A stretch of DNA of 64,000 nucleotides from Oceanicaulis sp. (GTDB taxonomy: Bacteria > Pseudomonadota > Alphaproteobacteria > Caulobacterales > Maricaulaceae): positions 2,195,501 through 2,259,500 of the forward strand of contig CP157796.1 in assembly GCA_040112665.1 (NCBI GenBank), written 5' to 3'. Under the pieces are notes generated by a model, which was not told the origin of the DNA, made no database searches, and was given only the letters and a program-made list of their open reading frames with translations. The position numbers and the translations under genes were made by a program. The number at the start of each line of letters is the position of its first letter. Position 1 is the first letter of the stretch. Below are positions 1-8,888 of the stretch, piece by piece.

Positions 1-139
1 GGTCGTCCTCGATGCGGATCTGGTCATAGCCGATCCCCGCGCTCGAACCGGCCAGCGGGCCGTAGGTGGTCTGGGTCGGCGCACAGGCGGCGAGGGCGGC
101 TGCAAGGGCGGCGGCGGGAAGAAGGGCGAAGCGGGACAT
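1..139 (-). CDS. Lipoprotein, N-terminal part only
   Basis: The first 46 codons of a minus-strand gene whose 3' end lies outside the window. The peptide starts MSRFALLPAAALAAALAAC, a short basic start, a hydrophobic stretch and a lipobox ending in Cys19, so it should be lipidated and exported. The mature part begins APTQTTYGPL. Short alphaproteobacterial lipoproteins with this kind of start are common and mostly unassigned; no function can be given from the visible part. A second ATG sits 4 bases upstream in another frame and is not used. Confidence 0.7.
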   Translation of the reverse strand, partial: MSRFALLPAAALAAALAACAPTQTTYGPLAGSSAGIGYDQIRIEDD

Positions 140-209
140 GCATGCTCTCCGGTCTGGCTTTGTCGCGCACTATAACGCGAAATGAGGCGGCGCGGCGCCC
201 TGAGGCCGG

Positions 210-683
210 TCAGCGCCGGGCGAAGCTTGCAAAGACGAGCGCCGCGATCAGCCCCGACCCTGCGCCGATCGCCGGCAGAGCCAGCGCCGCGCCGAGCTCG
301 GGCAGGGTGAGCGCGCCGGGCGGTGTTCCGCCTGCCAGGCCCTCGAGAAAGCCGCCGGGATGGACCCGGTCGAGATAGACGCCCATCGCGGCGAACCCGG
401 CGACCATGCCGGATATCCAGCCCCCCGCGATCCCGAACCCGATCGCGCCGAACCCGATCCGGAGCAGCAGGAACACCAGCGCGGCGGGATAGGCGAACAT
501 CAATGCGCTGAGCCAGATCGCGCCGGCCATGGGCAAGAGCTCGCCCAGCGGCAGGGCCGCGCCGTCAGGGTCGACCAGCACGAAATGAACCATCATCGCA
601 GCCACGCAGACCACGGCCCCGAACGCGGGCGCGATGATCAGCCCGGCGAGCACGCCCTGCGGCCCGGCGCTGTGTGAAGCCAT
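210..683 (-). CDS. Small integral membrane protein, unknown function
   Basis: 157 residues starting MASHSAGPQG; an in-frame ATG ten codons upstream (713) is possible, but the chosen start has a G-rich stretch just ahead of it. Four hydrophobic segments are visible, roughly residues 10-35, 50-72, 76-100 and 132-153, separated by an acidic loop (VDPDG) and a Pro/Gly-rich loop. It ends FASFARR, so the C-terminus is probably cytoplasmic. I do not recognise the family. It is divergent from the DUF445 gene at 812 and lies next to a lipoprotein gene on its own strand. Confidence 0.6.
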   Translation of the reverse strand: MASHSAGPQGVLAGLIIAPAFGAVVCVAAMMVHFVLVDPDGAALPLGELLPMAGAIWLSALMFAYPAALVFLLLRIGFGAIGFGIAGGWISGMVAGFAAMGVYLDRVHPGGFLEGLAGGTPPGALTLPELGAALALPAIGAGSGLIAALVFASFARR

Positions 684-811
684 GAAACGCCCCCGTTTCC
701 CCTGAATGGGCATATTAGCCCGCGTGAGAGGGGAAGGGAAATGACTGACCGCACGGCTTGCCCGTGCCGGCCGGGCGCGCCACCTAATCGGGTGAGCCGC
801 GTTGGACCGCC

Positions 812-2038
812 ATGACCGATCCCGCTTTGCGCATGAAGATCGCCGCCGGCGCAGCCCTTGTGGCGATGCTGTTTTTATTCGCCGCCACCCATGTCTGGGG
901 AAGCGACGACGGGGTGTGGGGTTATGTCCGCGCCTTCGCCGAGGCCGGGCTGATCGGCGGGCTGGCGGACTGGTTCGCGGTGACCGCGCTGTTCCGCCGG
1001 CCGCTGGGCCTGCCCATCCCGCACACGGCGGTGATCCCCAACAACCAGCAGCGCATCGCCGACGCGGTCGGCCGCTTCATCGCGGAAAACTTTCTCGATC
1101 CGCGCCTTGTGGAGACCCGGCTCGACGGCGCCGATCCCGGCCGGCGCGTGGGCGAAATGCTCGCCGACCGGTCGCAGGCGACGGGGATCGCGCGAGGGAT
1201 CGTCCAGGCCGCGCCTGATCTCGTCGCCATGGTCGACGACCAGGCTGTCGCGAAATTCTGGCGCGAGCAGATCGGCCGGCAGGCCAGCGGCGCGCGGGTC
1301 GGCCCGGCCGTGGGGTCGGTGATCGACGCGCTGACCGCCGGGGGCAAGCACCAGATCCTGGTCGACGCGGCGGTGAAGGAGGGGTTCTCCCTGCTCGAAG
1401 CCAATGAAGACCGCCTGCGCAGCGCCATAAGGGCGCAGTCCGGCGCGCTGCTGCGCTTCACCCGGCTGGACGAGCGCGTCTCCAACGCCGTCATCGCCGC
1501 GGTCGAGGACCTGCTGCACGAGGTGGCGAACGATCCCGATCACGAGCTGCGCCGCCGCGCCGCCGACGCCGCCTCCGGCTTTGCGCGCGACCTGAAAGAG
1601 GACGCGGCCATGCAGGCCCGGGTGGAGCGGGTGATCTCCGACACGCTCACTCACCCGGCGCTCACCGACTTCACCGAACGCGGCTGGGCCCAGGCGAAAG
1701 CCGCCCTCATCGCCGACGCCGCCAAGGGCGCGGACAGCCGCGCGGCGAAAGCGCTGACCGACGCGCTGGTGGGGCTGGGTCAGGCGATCCTCAACGACGC
1801 CGAAAGCCGCGCCGCCTTCAACCGGCGCCTCACGCCGCTGCTCGTGCACCTGGCCGAACGCCACGGCCCGGACGTCGCGCGCCTGGTCTCTGAAACCATC
1901 TCCAGCTGGGACGCGGCCACGGTGGTCGACAAGATCGAAGCCGGTGTGGGCCGGGATCTTCAATACATCCGCCTGAACGGCACCCTCATCGGCGGCCTGA
2001 TCGGCGTGGTCATCCACGCGATCGTGGAGCTGGTTTAG
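812..2038 (+). CDS. DUF445 family membrane-associated protein (YjiN-like)
   Basis: 408 residues. The N-terminal hydrophobic helix (about 10-30) is followed by the family hallmark GGLADWFAVTALFRRPLG and IPHTAVIPNNQQRIADAVG, then a long alpha-helical middle with repeated 'DAL/NDAES' helices. A second hydrophobic helix lies at the very end (GTLIGGLIGVVIHAIV). This matches the DUF445 family, typed by E. coli YjiN, an inner-membrane protein of unknown role. Length is normal for the family. The ATG at 812 follows a GGACCGCC stretch. The gene stands alone; palindromic repeats follow it immediately. Confidence 0.85.
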   Translation: MTDPALRMKIAAGAALVAMLFLFAATHVWGSDDGVWGYVRAFAEAGLIGGLADWFAVTALFRRPLGLPIPHTAVIPNNQQRIADAVGRFIAENFLDPRLVETRLDGADPGRRVGEMLADRSQATGIARGIVQAAPDLVAMVDDQAVAKFWREQIGRQASGARVGPAVGSVIDALTAGGKHQILVDAAVKEGFSLLEANEDRLRSAIRAQSGALLRFTRLDERVSNAVIAAVEDLLHEVANDPDHELRRRAADAASGFARDLKEDAAMQARVERVISDTLTHPALTDFTERGWAQAKAALIADAAKGADSRAAKALTDALVGLGQAILNDAESRAAFNRRLTPLLVHLAERHGPDVARLVSETISSWDAATVVDKIEAGVGRDLQYIRLNGTLIGGLIGVVIHAIVELV

Positions 2039-2075
2039 GTTGTGTTTCAGGTGGTTGCGGGTGACGCTGAGATAA

Positions 2076-2294
2076 CTCCCTCCCCTGGACGGGGAGGGTC
2101 CGGCCGCAGGCCGGGGGTGGGGGTGAGCGCCGGTGCGCGCAGCGCATCAATCGATCCGGGGGATCGATTGAAGGCGGCGAACGGGCCGGCAGGCCCCGGA
2201 AGGGACCGTAGGGCGACCACACCTGCAGACACTGGCGCTCCCCCACCCGACCCGGACCTTCGGTCCGGCCCACCCTCCCCACAGAGGGGGAGGG
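2076..2294 (+). repeat. Interspersed palindromic repeat, copy 1 with long inverted arms
   Basis: The left arm is a CTCCCTCCCC/GGGGAGGG hairpin followed by CCGGCC...GGCCGG. The core holds an 11-bp perfect stem TCAATCGATCC/GGATCGATTGA at 2147-2171. The right arm (about 2236-2294) repeats the left arm in inverted order: GCTCCCCCACCC, CCGGACC TTC GGTCCGG and CCCTCCCC. The whole unit can therefore fold back on itself like a MITE. About 140 bases of it are shared with copies at 2343 and 17021, in the same orientation. No transposase lies nearby. Confidence 0.85.
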
Positions 2295-2342
2295 AATTCC
2301 AGCGGCGACCGGGTCTCACTCTTTTGAGATCGCTAATCCTCC

Positions 2343-2484
2343 TTCCCTCCCCTTGACGGGGAGGGTCCGGCCGAAGGCCGGGGGTGGGGGTGAGCGCCGG
2401 TGCGCGGAGCGCATCAATCGATCCGGTGGATCGATTGAAGGCGGCGAACGGGCCGGCAGGCCCCGGAAGGGATCGTAGGGCGCC
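2343..2484 (+). repeat. Interspersed palindromic repeat, copy 2
   Basis: About 140 bases nearly identical to 2076-2215 and to 17021-17163. It holds the same series of hairpins: CCCTCCCC TTGA CGGGGAGGG, CCGGCC GAA GGCCGG, and the perfect stem TCAATCGATCC/GGATCGATTGA at 2414-2438. It lacks the right inverted arm of copy 1. One forward frame stays open through all three copies, which creates false gene predictions with the same N-terminus (GVSAGARSASIDP). I treat that frame as a by-product of the repeat. Confidence 0.85.
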
Positions 2485-2509
2485 GCGAGGGCCGCGCTCG
2501 AAAGCCCGC

Positions 2510-2830
2510 TCAGCCCAGCTTCACCGCCGTGCCCGAGGCGCTGACCATCAGCATCGAGCCCTGTTCGCCGATCACCTCATAGTCGAGATCGACCCCGACC
2601 ACCGCGTCCGCGCCGCGCGAGCGGGCCTCCTCCTCGAGTTCGCGCATCGCGGTCTCACGGGCCTCGCGCAGGGATTTTTCGTAGGAGCCCGACCGGCCGC
2701 CGACGATGTCGCGGATGCCGGCGAACAGGTCGCGGAACAGGTGCGCGCCCAGGATCGCCTCGCCGGTGACGACGCCCTTGTACTCGTGGATATGGCTGCC
2801 TTCGACGGTGTGGGTGGTGGTGACGATCAT
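2510..2830 (-). CDS. YbjQ/UPF0145 family protein
   Basis: 106 residues, full length for the family. It starts [11 protein letters not shown] and shows the usual landmarks: [12 protein letters not shown], a middle [15 protein letters not shown], and the C-terminal [16 protein letters not shown] and [11 protein letters not shown]. YbjQ-like proteins (also called heavy-metal-binding domain or DUF74) form compact pentameric rings; their cellular role is not settled. The gene follows the repeat at 2343-2484 and is probably transcribed alone. About 125 bases upstream, before the topoisomerase fragment, contain nothing I can assign. Confidence 0.9.
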   Translation of the reverse strand: MIVTTTHTVEGSHIHEYKGVVTGEAILGAHLFRDLFAGIRDIVGGRSGSYEKSLREARETAMRELEEEARSRGADAVVGVDLDYEVIGEQGSMLMVSASGTAVKLG

Positions 2831-2955
2831 GACGACCTCGATCTGATGCTGAAACCGGTCATCCCGACGATGATCGCGCCGGGTCTGACGATGAACCCGA
2901 CGAAGCCTAAACGGGGAGAGGGCGGGGCAGAAGACCGGGACCGATTACGGTTCCT

Positions 2956-3402
2956 TCACAGGTGAAGGACATCCGCCGGCTCGGCCTCCCAGGGAGGAGG
3001 CGCGCCGCGGTCGATCAGCGCCAGAGCGGCGGCGACCGCCGTGTCGCGATCGCCGACCGCGCCGCGCAGCCGGTCCGCGATCCAGCGGCGCAGCGCGGGC
3101 AGGGCGGCTGAAAGCTCCGCCAGCCGCCCGAACTTGCGCGCGGCGGCCTGCGCGCTCCAGTCGGGGTGATAGCGGTATTGCTTGCGCCTCTTGGCGTCCC
3201 GCCCGGTCGCCTGCAGATGCCCGTGCGCCAACGGGCTCATCCACACGTCCTCCCAGGCCGGCGGCGCCGCCAGCGCCTTCAGCCGCGCCCGCTCGTCCGG
3301 ACAGGTGATGCGCACGCCCCGGGGATCGAAAAACGTAAAACCCCGCCCGCACCGCCGCCGCGTCACGCCGGGCCTGTCGTCCGGGTAGTAGATGAGATCC
3401 AT
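2956..3402 (-). pseudogene. DNA topoisomerase IB, N-terminal fragment only
   Basis: 148 codons that match the start of bacterial (poxvirus-type) topoisomerase IB: PGVTRRRCGRGFTFFD, LAAPPAWEDVWMSP, GHLQATGRDAKRRKQYRYH. This covers the N-terminal DNA-clamp domain and a little of the next helices. Family members run to about 330-350 residues, and the Arg/Lys/His/Tyr catalytic set is in the missing C-terminal domain. Here the protein ends with an unrelated tail (PPPWEAEPADVLHL). I could not find the rest in either direction. It could be a dead remnant or an expressed DNA-binding stub; relaxing supercoils is not possible without the tyrosine. Confidence 0.7.
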
Positions 3403-3457
3403 GCCGCAGCGAACGGGGCGGGAGGCGGCGGGGTTCCGGGCGAATCAGGTCACCCGC

Positions 3458-3563
3458 ATGAATTCCCGGCCAAGCCCCGATAGGGGCGCCGGGCCGGGAC
3501 CTCGTCGGGAGTTCGCCCGGGAGGTCCCGGATCTTCGGCCTTCGGCCTCGTCCGGGAATTCAT
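3458..3563. repeat. Compound inverted repeat downstream of mutB
   Basis: Outer arms ATGAATTCCCGG (3458-3469) and CCGGGAATTCAT (3552-3563) are perfect 12-bp inverted repeats. A second pair, CCGGGACCTC (3494-3503) and GAGGTCCCGG (3521-3530), is nested inside, and CGGCC TTC GGCC-type hairpins lie next to it. It sits between the topoisomerase fragment start and the mutB stop, so it may end or protect the mutAB transcript. There is no run of T after the stem, so a classical intrinsic terminator is not shown. Confidence 0.75.
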
Positions 3564-3578
3564 AATCGATTCCGAGGG

Positions 3579-5714
3579 CTAACTCGCGCGCTTTTCCAGC
3601 AACCCGATCAACTCCACCGCGCCGTCTGCGATCACGGTGCCTGGCGGGTAGACGGCCGCCGCGCCCATCTCTTTCAGGGTGGGCACGTCTTCGGGCGGGA
3701 TGACGCCGCCGACGATGATCAGCATGTCGCCGCGCCCTTGCGCTTGAAGTTCTTTCTTGAGCTCGGGCACCAGGGTGAGGTGGCCGGCGGCGAGCGAGGA
3801 GGCGGCGACGACGTGGACGTCGTTCTCCACCGCCTGGCGGGCGGCTTCCTCGGGGGTCTGGAAGAGCGGGCCGATATCGACGTCCCAGCCTAGATCGGCG
3901 AAGGCGCTGGCGACGACCTTCTGGCCGCGGTCATGGCCGTCCTGGCCCATTTTCGCGATCAGGATCCGCGGGCGGCGGCCCTCGGCCTCGGCGAAGCGGT
4001 CGGCGGCCTCGATGGCCGCCTTGACCTTCTGGTCGTCTCCGGACGCTTTCAAGAACACCCCCTGAACCGATTTGATCTCGGCCTTGTGCCGGCCGAACAC
4101 GGCCTCCATGGCGTTGCTCATTTCACCCACCGTCGCGCCGGCGCGGGCGGCCTCGACGCACGCCGCCAGCAGGTTGGCCGAGCCCGAGGCGGCCTCGGTC
4201 AGCGCCTTGAGCGCAGCGTCGGTCTTCGCGCCGTCGCGCTCGGCGCGCAGGCGCTGGAGCTTTTCAAGCTGTTCGTTGCGGACCTTCTTGTTGTCCACCT
4301 TCAGAACCGGCACGTCCTCAGGCTCGGTCAGGCGGAACTTGTTCACGCCCACGATAGTCTGAAGCCCTGAATCGATGCGGGCCTGGGCGCGGGCGGCGGC
4401 TTCCTCGATGCGGAGCTTGGGCACGCCTTCCTCGATCGCCTTCGTCATGCCGCCGAGCTCGTCGATCTCGGCGATGTGGGCCAGCGCCCGGGCGGCGAGA
4501 TCATGGGTCAGCCGCTCGACATAATAGCTGCCGCCCCAGGGATCGATCGCGTCGGTGAGATGCGCCTCGCTGTCGAGCACCAGCTGGGTGTTGCGCGCGA
4601 TGCGGGCGGAGAAATCGGTGGGCAAAGCGAGCGCTTCATCAAGGCTGTTGGTGTGAAGGCTCTGGGTGTGGCCGTCCACTGCGGCCATCGCCTCCACGGC
4701 CGTGCGCGCGACATTGTTGTAGACGTCCTGGGCGGTCAGCGACCAGCCCGAGGTCTGGCAGTGCGTGCGCAGCGACAGCGATTTGGCGTTCTTCGGATCG
4801 AAGCGATCCTTCATCAGCTTCGCCCAGAGCAGGCGCGCGGCGCGCAGCTTGGCCACCTCCATGAAATAATTCATGGAAACGCCCCAGAAAAAGCTCAGCC
4901 GCGGGGCGAAGGCGTCCACGTCCAGCCCCGCCTGCACGCCCGCCTTCACGTATTCCAGACCGTCCGCGATCGTGTAGGCCAGCTCGATATCGGCGGGCGC
5001 GCCGGCCTCCTGCATGTGATAGCCGGAGATCGAGATGGAGTTGAAGCGCGGCATCTCCTCAGCCGTGTAGGCGAAGATGTCGGAGATGATGCGCATGGAG
5101 GGCTTGGGCGGGTAGATATAGGTGTTGCGCACCATGAATTCTTTCAGGATATCGTTCTGGATAGTGCCTGAAAGTTTCGCGTGCGAAACGCCTTGCTCCT
5201 CGGCGGCGACGATGTAGAGCGCCATCACCGGCAGGACCGCGCCGTTCATCGTCATCGATACGCTCATCTGGTCGAGCGGTATCCCGTCGAAAAGCTGGCG
5301 CATGTCTAGAATGGAATCGATCGCCACCCCGGCCATGCCGACATCGCCGATCACCCGGGGATTGTCGCTGTCGTATCCGCGATGGGTGGCGAGATCGAAG
5401 GCCACCGAGAGCCCGCGCTGACCGGCGGCGAGATTGCGCCTGTAGAAAGCGTTTGAATCCGCCGCGGTGGAGAAGCCGGCGTACTGGCGCACCGTCCAGG
5501 GCCGCTGCACGTACATGGTCGGATAGGGCCCGCGGTGAAACGGCGCGAGGCCGGGCAGGGCGTCGGTGAAATCGAGCGCGTCGCGGTCGGCGGCGGTGTA
5601 GGACGGCTTGATCGCTATCCCTTCGGCCGGCGTCCAGCTGTCCCCGGACGCGCCGGGCGCGCCGGCGGGCCGGGGCGCGCCGAGATCGATTTTCGTGAAA
5701 TCAGGGTGAGCCAT
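3579..5714 (-). CDS. mutB: Methylmalonyl-CoA mutase, large (catalytic) subunit
   Basis: 711 residues, full length. It converts (R)-methylmalonyl-CoA to succinyl-CoA with adenosylcobalamin, the last step of propionate and branched-chain degradation, in the cytoplasm. The N-terminal barrel (about 50-550) has [37 protein letters not shown] and [13 protein letters not shown]. The C-terminal B12 domain (about 580-705) has the base-off DGHDRG motif giving the lower-ligand His, then ASSLAAGH and GGVIPPED. The start codon overlaps the mutA stop (TGATG), so translation of the two is probably coupled. The epimerase and the MeaB chaperone are not in this window. Confidence 0.97.
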   Translation of the reverse strand: MAHPDFTKIDLGAPRPAGAPGASGDSWTPAEGIAIKPSYTAADRDALDFTDALPGLAPFHRGPYPTMYVQRPWTVRQYAGFSTAADSNAFYRRNLAAGQRGLSVAFDLATHRGYDSDNPRVIGDVGMAGVAIDSILDMRQLFDGIPLDQMSVSMTMNGAVLPVMALYIVAAEEQGVSHAKLSGTIQNDILKEFMVRNTYIYPPKPSMRIISDIFAYTAEEMPRFNSISISGYHMQEAGAPADIELAYTIADGLEYVKAGVQAGLDVDAFAPRLSFFWGVSMNYFMEVAKLRAARLLWAKLMKDRFDPKNAKSLSLRTHCQTSGWSLTAQDVYNNVARTAVEAMAAVDGHTQSLHTNSLDEALALPTDFSARIARNTQLVLDSEAHLTDAIDPWGGSYYVERLTHDLAARALAHIAEIDELGGMTKAIEEGVPKLRIEEAAARAQARIDSGLQTIVGVNKFRLTEPEDVPVLKVDNKKVRNEQLEKLQRLRAERDGAKTDAALKALTEAASGSANLLAACVEAARAGATVGEMSNAMEAVFGRHKAEIKSVQGVFLKASGDDQKVKAAIEAADRFAEAEGRRPRILIAKMGQDGHDRGQKVVASAFADLGWDVDIGPLFQTPEEAARQAVENDVHVVAASSLAAGHLTLVPELKKELQAQGRGDMLIIVGGVIPPEDVPTLKEMGAAAVYPPGTVIADGAVELIGLLEKRAS

Positions 5715-7648
5715 CAGGAAACTCCCGCGGCGGCGTGCGCGCGTCGGCCGTCTTCAAGGCTGTCGCTTCGCATGTGAATGAAGTGATCTATGCCGGCGTA
5801 ATCGGATGGACGCCCGGCGATCCAGACCTCCGACGCGCCGCCGGCTTTCAGCAGTTTCGCCAGCGCCTCGGCCTTCTCGGCGTAGGCGTCGTCGGTCCCG
5901 CAGATCACCGCGAGCCGCGCGCCCGATGCTGCGAAGGCGTCCGCGCAGGCGCCGAGGCTGTCGTGAGCGATCGCGTCCGGGGTGTCGATCCCGAACACGG
6001 CGAGCCGGTTCTTCGCAAATCCCGCCCGCGCGTTGAACGCGGCCATCGGGCCGATCGTGGCGAGGAAAGCGCGCGGCCGCGCCCCGGTCTTCTCCACGAA
6101 TCCGTCCGCCGCGTCGCGCAACGCCTCGAACGGCTCGGCCAGGCGGATCGGCGCGATCGGTTCGAACGCCGGCTCGGGCAGATCCAGCACCCGCACCTGA
6201 GCGCCCGACTTCGCCGCTTTGACCTTGTCTTCAAAGGCTTGCGGCTCGATCGCTGGCGCGTCGAGCGACGGCGGGGTGTAGTTCGCTTGCGCAGTATCGA
6301 CCGGCCTGGCGTCGAGTTCTGGATACTGGCTGACCCCGATCAGGCTTTCTTTCCCGGCGGCATAAAGCTTCAGCCGGGCCTCGCGCACCTGGGCGATTTC
6401 GCTTTGAAGCCAACCGCTTGTGACGGTCTCGAACAGACCGCCGCGCCGCTCGATCTCCTGAAAAATCCCCCAGGCTTTCCCCGCCAGACGCGCGGCGAGG
6501 GTCTCATGCAGGAAGCCCCCGCCGGCAGGGTCGGCGACCTTGCCCAGATGGCTCTCCTCCATCAGCATCACCTGAAGATTGCGAGCAAGCCTGCGGGCGA
6601 ATTTCGTAGGCCCGCCAAGCGCTTCGGTGAAGGGGCGCACGGTGATCGCGTCCGCCCCGCCCGCCGCCGCAGCCAACCCTGCGCAGGCGTTGCGGACGAG
6701 GTTGGTGTAGGGATCGCGCGCGGTCAGCATCCGCCGGCTCGTCACCGCATGCTGCGCCATTGTGCGCCGGTCTTCGGAAACGCCGAACGCTTCCAGCACC
6801 TTGGCCCAGACCCGCCGCGCCGCCCTGAGCTTGGCGACGCCGAGATGGACGTCCGCATCCACCGCGAGTGAAAACTCAAGCGCGCCAGCGGCCTGGTCCG
6901 GGCTCAGCCCGTGATTGATGAAGGCGCGCATATAGCTCGCCCCGCCCGCGCAGACGAAAGCCAGCTCCTGCGCCTCGGACCCGCCGGCCTCATGCGGCGC
7001 TGTGGCGGTGATCGAGACGGTCTTCAGGCCGGGGAAGTTCGTAGCGCAGTAAGCGGCGGCTTCGGCAGTGCGTTTCAGCCGTTCGGGCAAATCTTTAGCG
7101 CCGCCGCCGGCCAGCGATTTCTGCCCGATCGGCGACAGACCCAGCCCGCCCTTTATGGCCTTGGGATCGAGCCCGCTGTCTTCGAGCAGCGCGATCAGAA
7201 GCGCGGCGTGCTGCGGCGCCATGCGGCTGGGCGAAAGGTGCACGCCGGCGAGATCGAGCATCACCCCGTCGAGCGCGGCCTTGAGTTCGTCCAGCGTACG
7301 CGCCGCGCAGCCGGTTTCCCCAAGCGGATCAAGCCTAAGCGTGATCTCGCTCGCCCCGCCGCCGAGCTCGTCGAGGATGGCCTGGTTCGCCGCCTTCGGA
7401 TCGGGATCGGCGACGGTCTGGCGGATCTGCCAGGGCAGGTAGGGATCGCGCGACGCCGCCGCGCCGGTCTCGCCGGCCTCGGCGAGGTCCTCGCGGGTGA
7501 AGAGCGGGCCGCGCTCGATGCCGTCCAGCGTCTTGCGGACCAGCGTTTGCAGCGGCGCGCCCTTGAGCGCGGCTTCGGCCTCCTGCGTCCAGCGGGCGCG
7601 GTCGGCGGCGGGGAAATCCCCCGCGAAATCGATGACAGAGTCGGTCAT
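5714..7648 (-). CDS. mutA: Methylmalonyl-CoA mutase, small subunit
   Basis: 644 residues. It has the same barrel fold as MutB ([59 protein letters not shown]), but the C-terminal domain lacks the DxHxxG cobalamin motif. That is normal for the non-catalytic partner in the bacterial heterodimer. It is first in a two-gene operon with mutB. Its 5' side faces the divergent phage-like gene at 7785 across about 135 bases, which must contain both promoters. I saw no cobalamin riboswitch in that gap. Confidence 0.95.
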   Translation of the reverse strand: MTDSVIDFAGDFPAADRARWTQEAEAALKGAPLQTLVRKTLDGIERGPLFTREDLAEAGETGAAASRDPYLPWQIRQTVADPDPKAANQAILDELGGGASEITLRLDPLGETGCAARTLDELKAALDGVMLDLAGVHLSPSRMAPQHAALLIALLEDSGLDPKAIKGGLGLSPIGQKSLAGGGAKDLPERLKRTAEAAAYCATNFPGLKTVSITATAPHEAGGSEAQELAFVCAGGASYMRAFINHGLSPDQAAGALEFSLAVDADVHLGVAKLRAARRVWAKVLEAFGVSEDRRTMAQHAVTSRRMLTARDPYTNLVRNACAGLAAAAGGADAITVRPFTEALGGPTKFARRLARNLQVMLMEESHLGKVADPAGGGFLHETLAARLAGKAWGIFQEIERRGGLFETVTSGWLQSEIAQVREARLKLYAAGKESLIGVSQYPELDARPVDTAQANYTPPSLDAPAIEPQAFEDKVKAAKSGAQVRVLDLPEPAFEPIAPIRLAEPFEALRDAADGFVEKTGARPRAFLATIGPMAAFNARAGFAKNRLAVFGIDTPDAIAHDSLGACADAFAASGARLAVICGTDDAYAEKAEALAKLLKAGGASEVWIAGRPSDYAGIDHFIHMRSDSLEDGRRAHAAAGVS

Positions 7649-7784
7649 GGCGTCTGCCTACACCGCAGGCGGGGCTGAGAAAAGCCGCGCGCGGCGCGCA
7701 GGACAGGCCGTGCGCGCGTCCGCCCCGCCGCGGGCCGGGCTTAGCCTTTGCGGCGATGACGAAACCCGACGGAGATCGCCGCTC

Positions 7785-8888
7785 ATGTCCGACCTGACCC
7801 CGCGCCTGGGCCTGCCCTGGCTGATGCCCGCCCAGGCCCAGAAACACGTCACGGTGAACGAGGCGCTCGGCCGGCTCGACGCGCTGGTCCAGGCCCGCGC
7901 TGTCAGCCGGACCGCCGCCGACGAACCCGCCGAGCCCGAAGAGGGCGACGCATGGATCCTGCCCGCTGCGCCGTCCGGCGCGGCGTGGGACGGCTTCGCA
8001 GAGCACGACCTCGTCTGGTTTCAGGACGGCGCCTGGCGGCGTGCGGCGCCGCAGACCGGTCTCGTGGCGTTTGTGGAGGACGCGGCCGAACTTGTGGTGT
8101 TCGACGGATCGGACTGGCGCTCGCTCGCCGACACGCTGGCGTCGCTGGCGAACCTCGAAAGCCTCGGGGTGGGCACCGCGCCGGACGCCTCGAACCCCTT
8201 CGCCGCCAAGCTTAACGCTGCGCTCTGGACCGCGCGCTACGCGGCCGAGGGCGGCAGCGGGGATCTGCGCTACACGCTCAACAAGGAAGCGCCGGGCGGC
8301 GTGCTCTCCCTGCTCATGCAGTCGAACTGGTCGGGCCGGGCGGAGTTCGGGCTCGTCGGCGGCGACGACGTCTCGCTGCGGGTCTCTCCCGACGGGACGA
8401 GCTGGACCGAGGCGCTGTCGGTCGACCGGGCGACCGGTGCGGTCGCCATCGCCGAGGCCGCCGTGTCGGGCGGGTCGGTGACCGGGCTGGCCGAGCTTGC
8501 GCTGGCCGAGGGCGGGGCGCTGACCCTGGGCGACGGCCTCGCCGATCTCGTCCGCCGCGACCGGCTGGGCACGGCGGCTTTCTTCGACGCCGAGGCCTTC
8601 AGGCTCTCGCCAGTTATCGAAGCGTCCGGCGCGATCGACCTCTCCCCCGACGATCTCGGGCGGCTGATCGTGAAGACCGGCGCAGGCGCGGTACGCCTGC
8701 CCGACGGCGCGATCCTGCCCTCAGGCTGGCGCGTGCGGGTCAAGAACCGGTCCGGCGCGGCGGTCGATCTCGATCCCGGCGCGAGCGGAACCGTCGACGG
8801 CGCGGCCCCCGGCGCCGCGCTCAGCCTCGCCGACGGCGCAGCCGCCGAACTCGTCCACGCCGGTGCGAACGACTGGGAGAGCGTCTGA
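7785..8888 (+). CDS. DUF2793 phage/GTA-type structural protein
   Basis: 367 residues. The start MSDLTPRLGLPWLMPAQAQKH is typical of DUF2793 proteins, followed by VNEALGRLDALVQ and WILPAAPSG, FVEDAAELVVFDG. The open frame continues upstream to 7497 but only as the antisense of mutA, and GGAG lies 11 bases before the ATG at 7785. The C-terminal part is Gly/Ala/Asp-rich and repeats 'DLDPGASGTVDG'-like turns, as in beta-helical fibres. DUF2793 occurs in tail or head-spike proteins of phages and gene transfer agents. It overlaps the next gene (TGATG). Base composition matches the host. Confidence 0.8.
   Translation: MSDLTPRLGLPWLMPAQAQKHVTVNEALGRLDALVQARAVSRTAADEPAEPEEGDAWILPAAPSGAAWDGFAEHDLVWFQDGAWRRAAPQTGLVAFVEDAAELVVFDGSDWRSLADTLASLANLESLGVGTAPDASNPFAAKLNAALWTARYAAEGGSGDLRYTLNKEAPGGVLSLLMQSNWSGRAEFGLVGGDDVSLRVSPDGTSWTEALSVDRATGAVAIAEAAVSGGSVTGLAELALAEGGALTLGDGLADLVRRDRLGTAAFFDAEAFRLSPVIEASGAIDLSPDDLGRLIVKTGAGAVRLPDGAILPSGWRVRVKNRSGAAVDLDPGASGTVDGAAPGAALSLADGAAAELVHAGANDWESV

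Noticed and set aside
2384..2965. A 193-codon frame starting MGVSAGARSASIDP
   Set aside because: It starts inside the repeat and runs antisense through the YbjQ gene; the same start occurs at 17062 because the repeat is copied.
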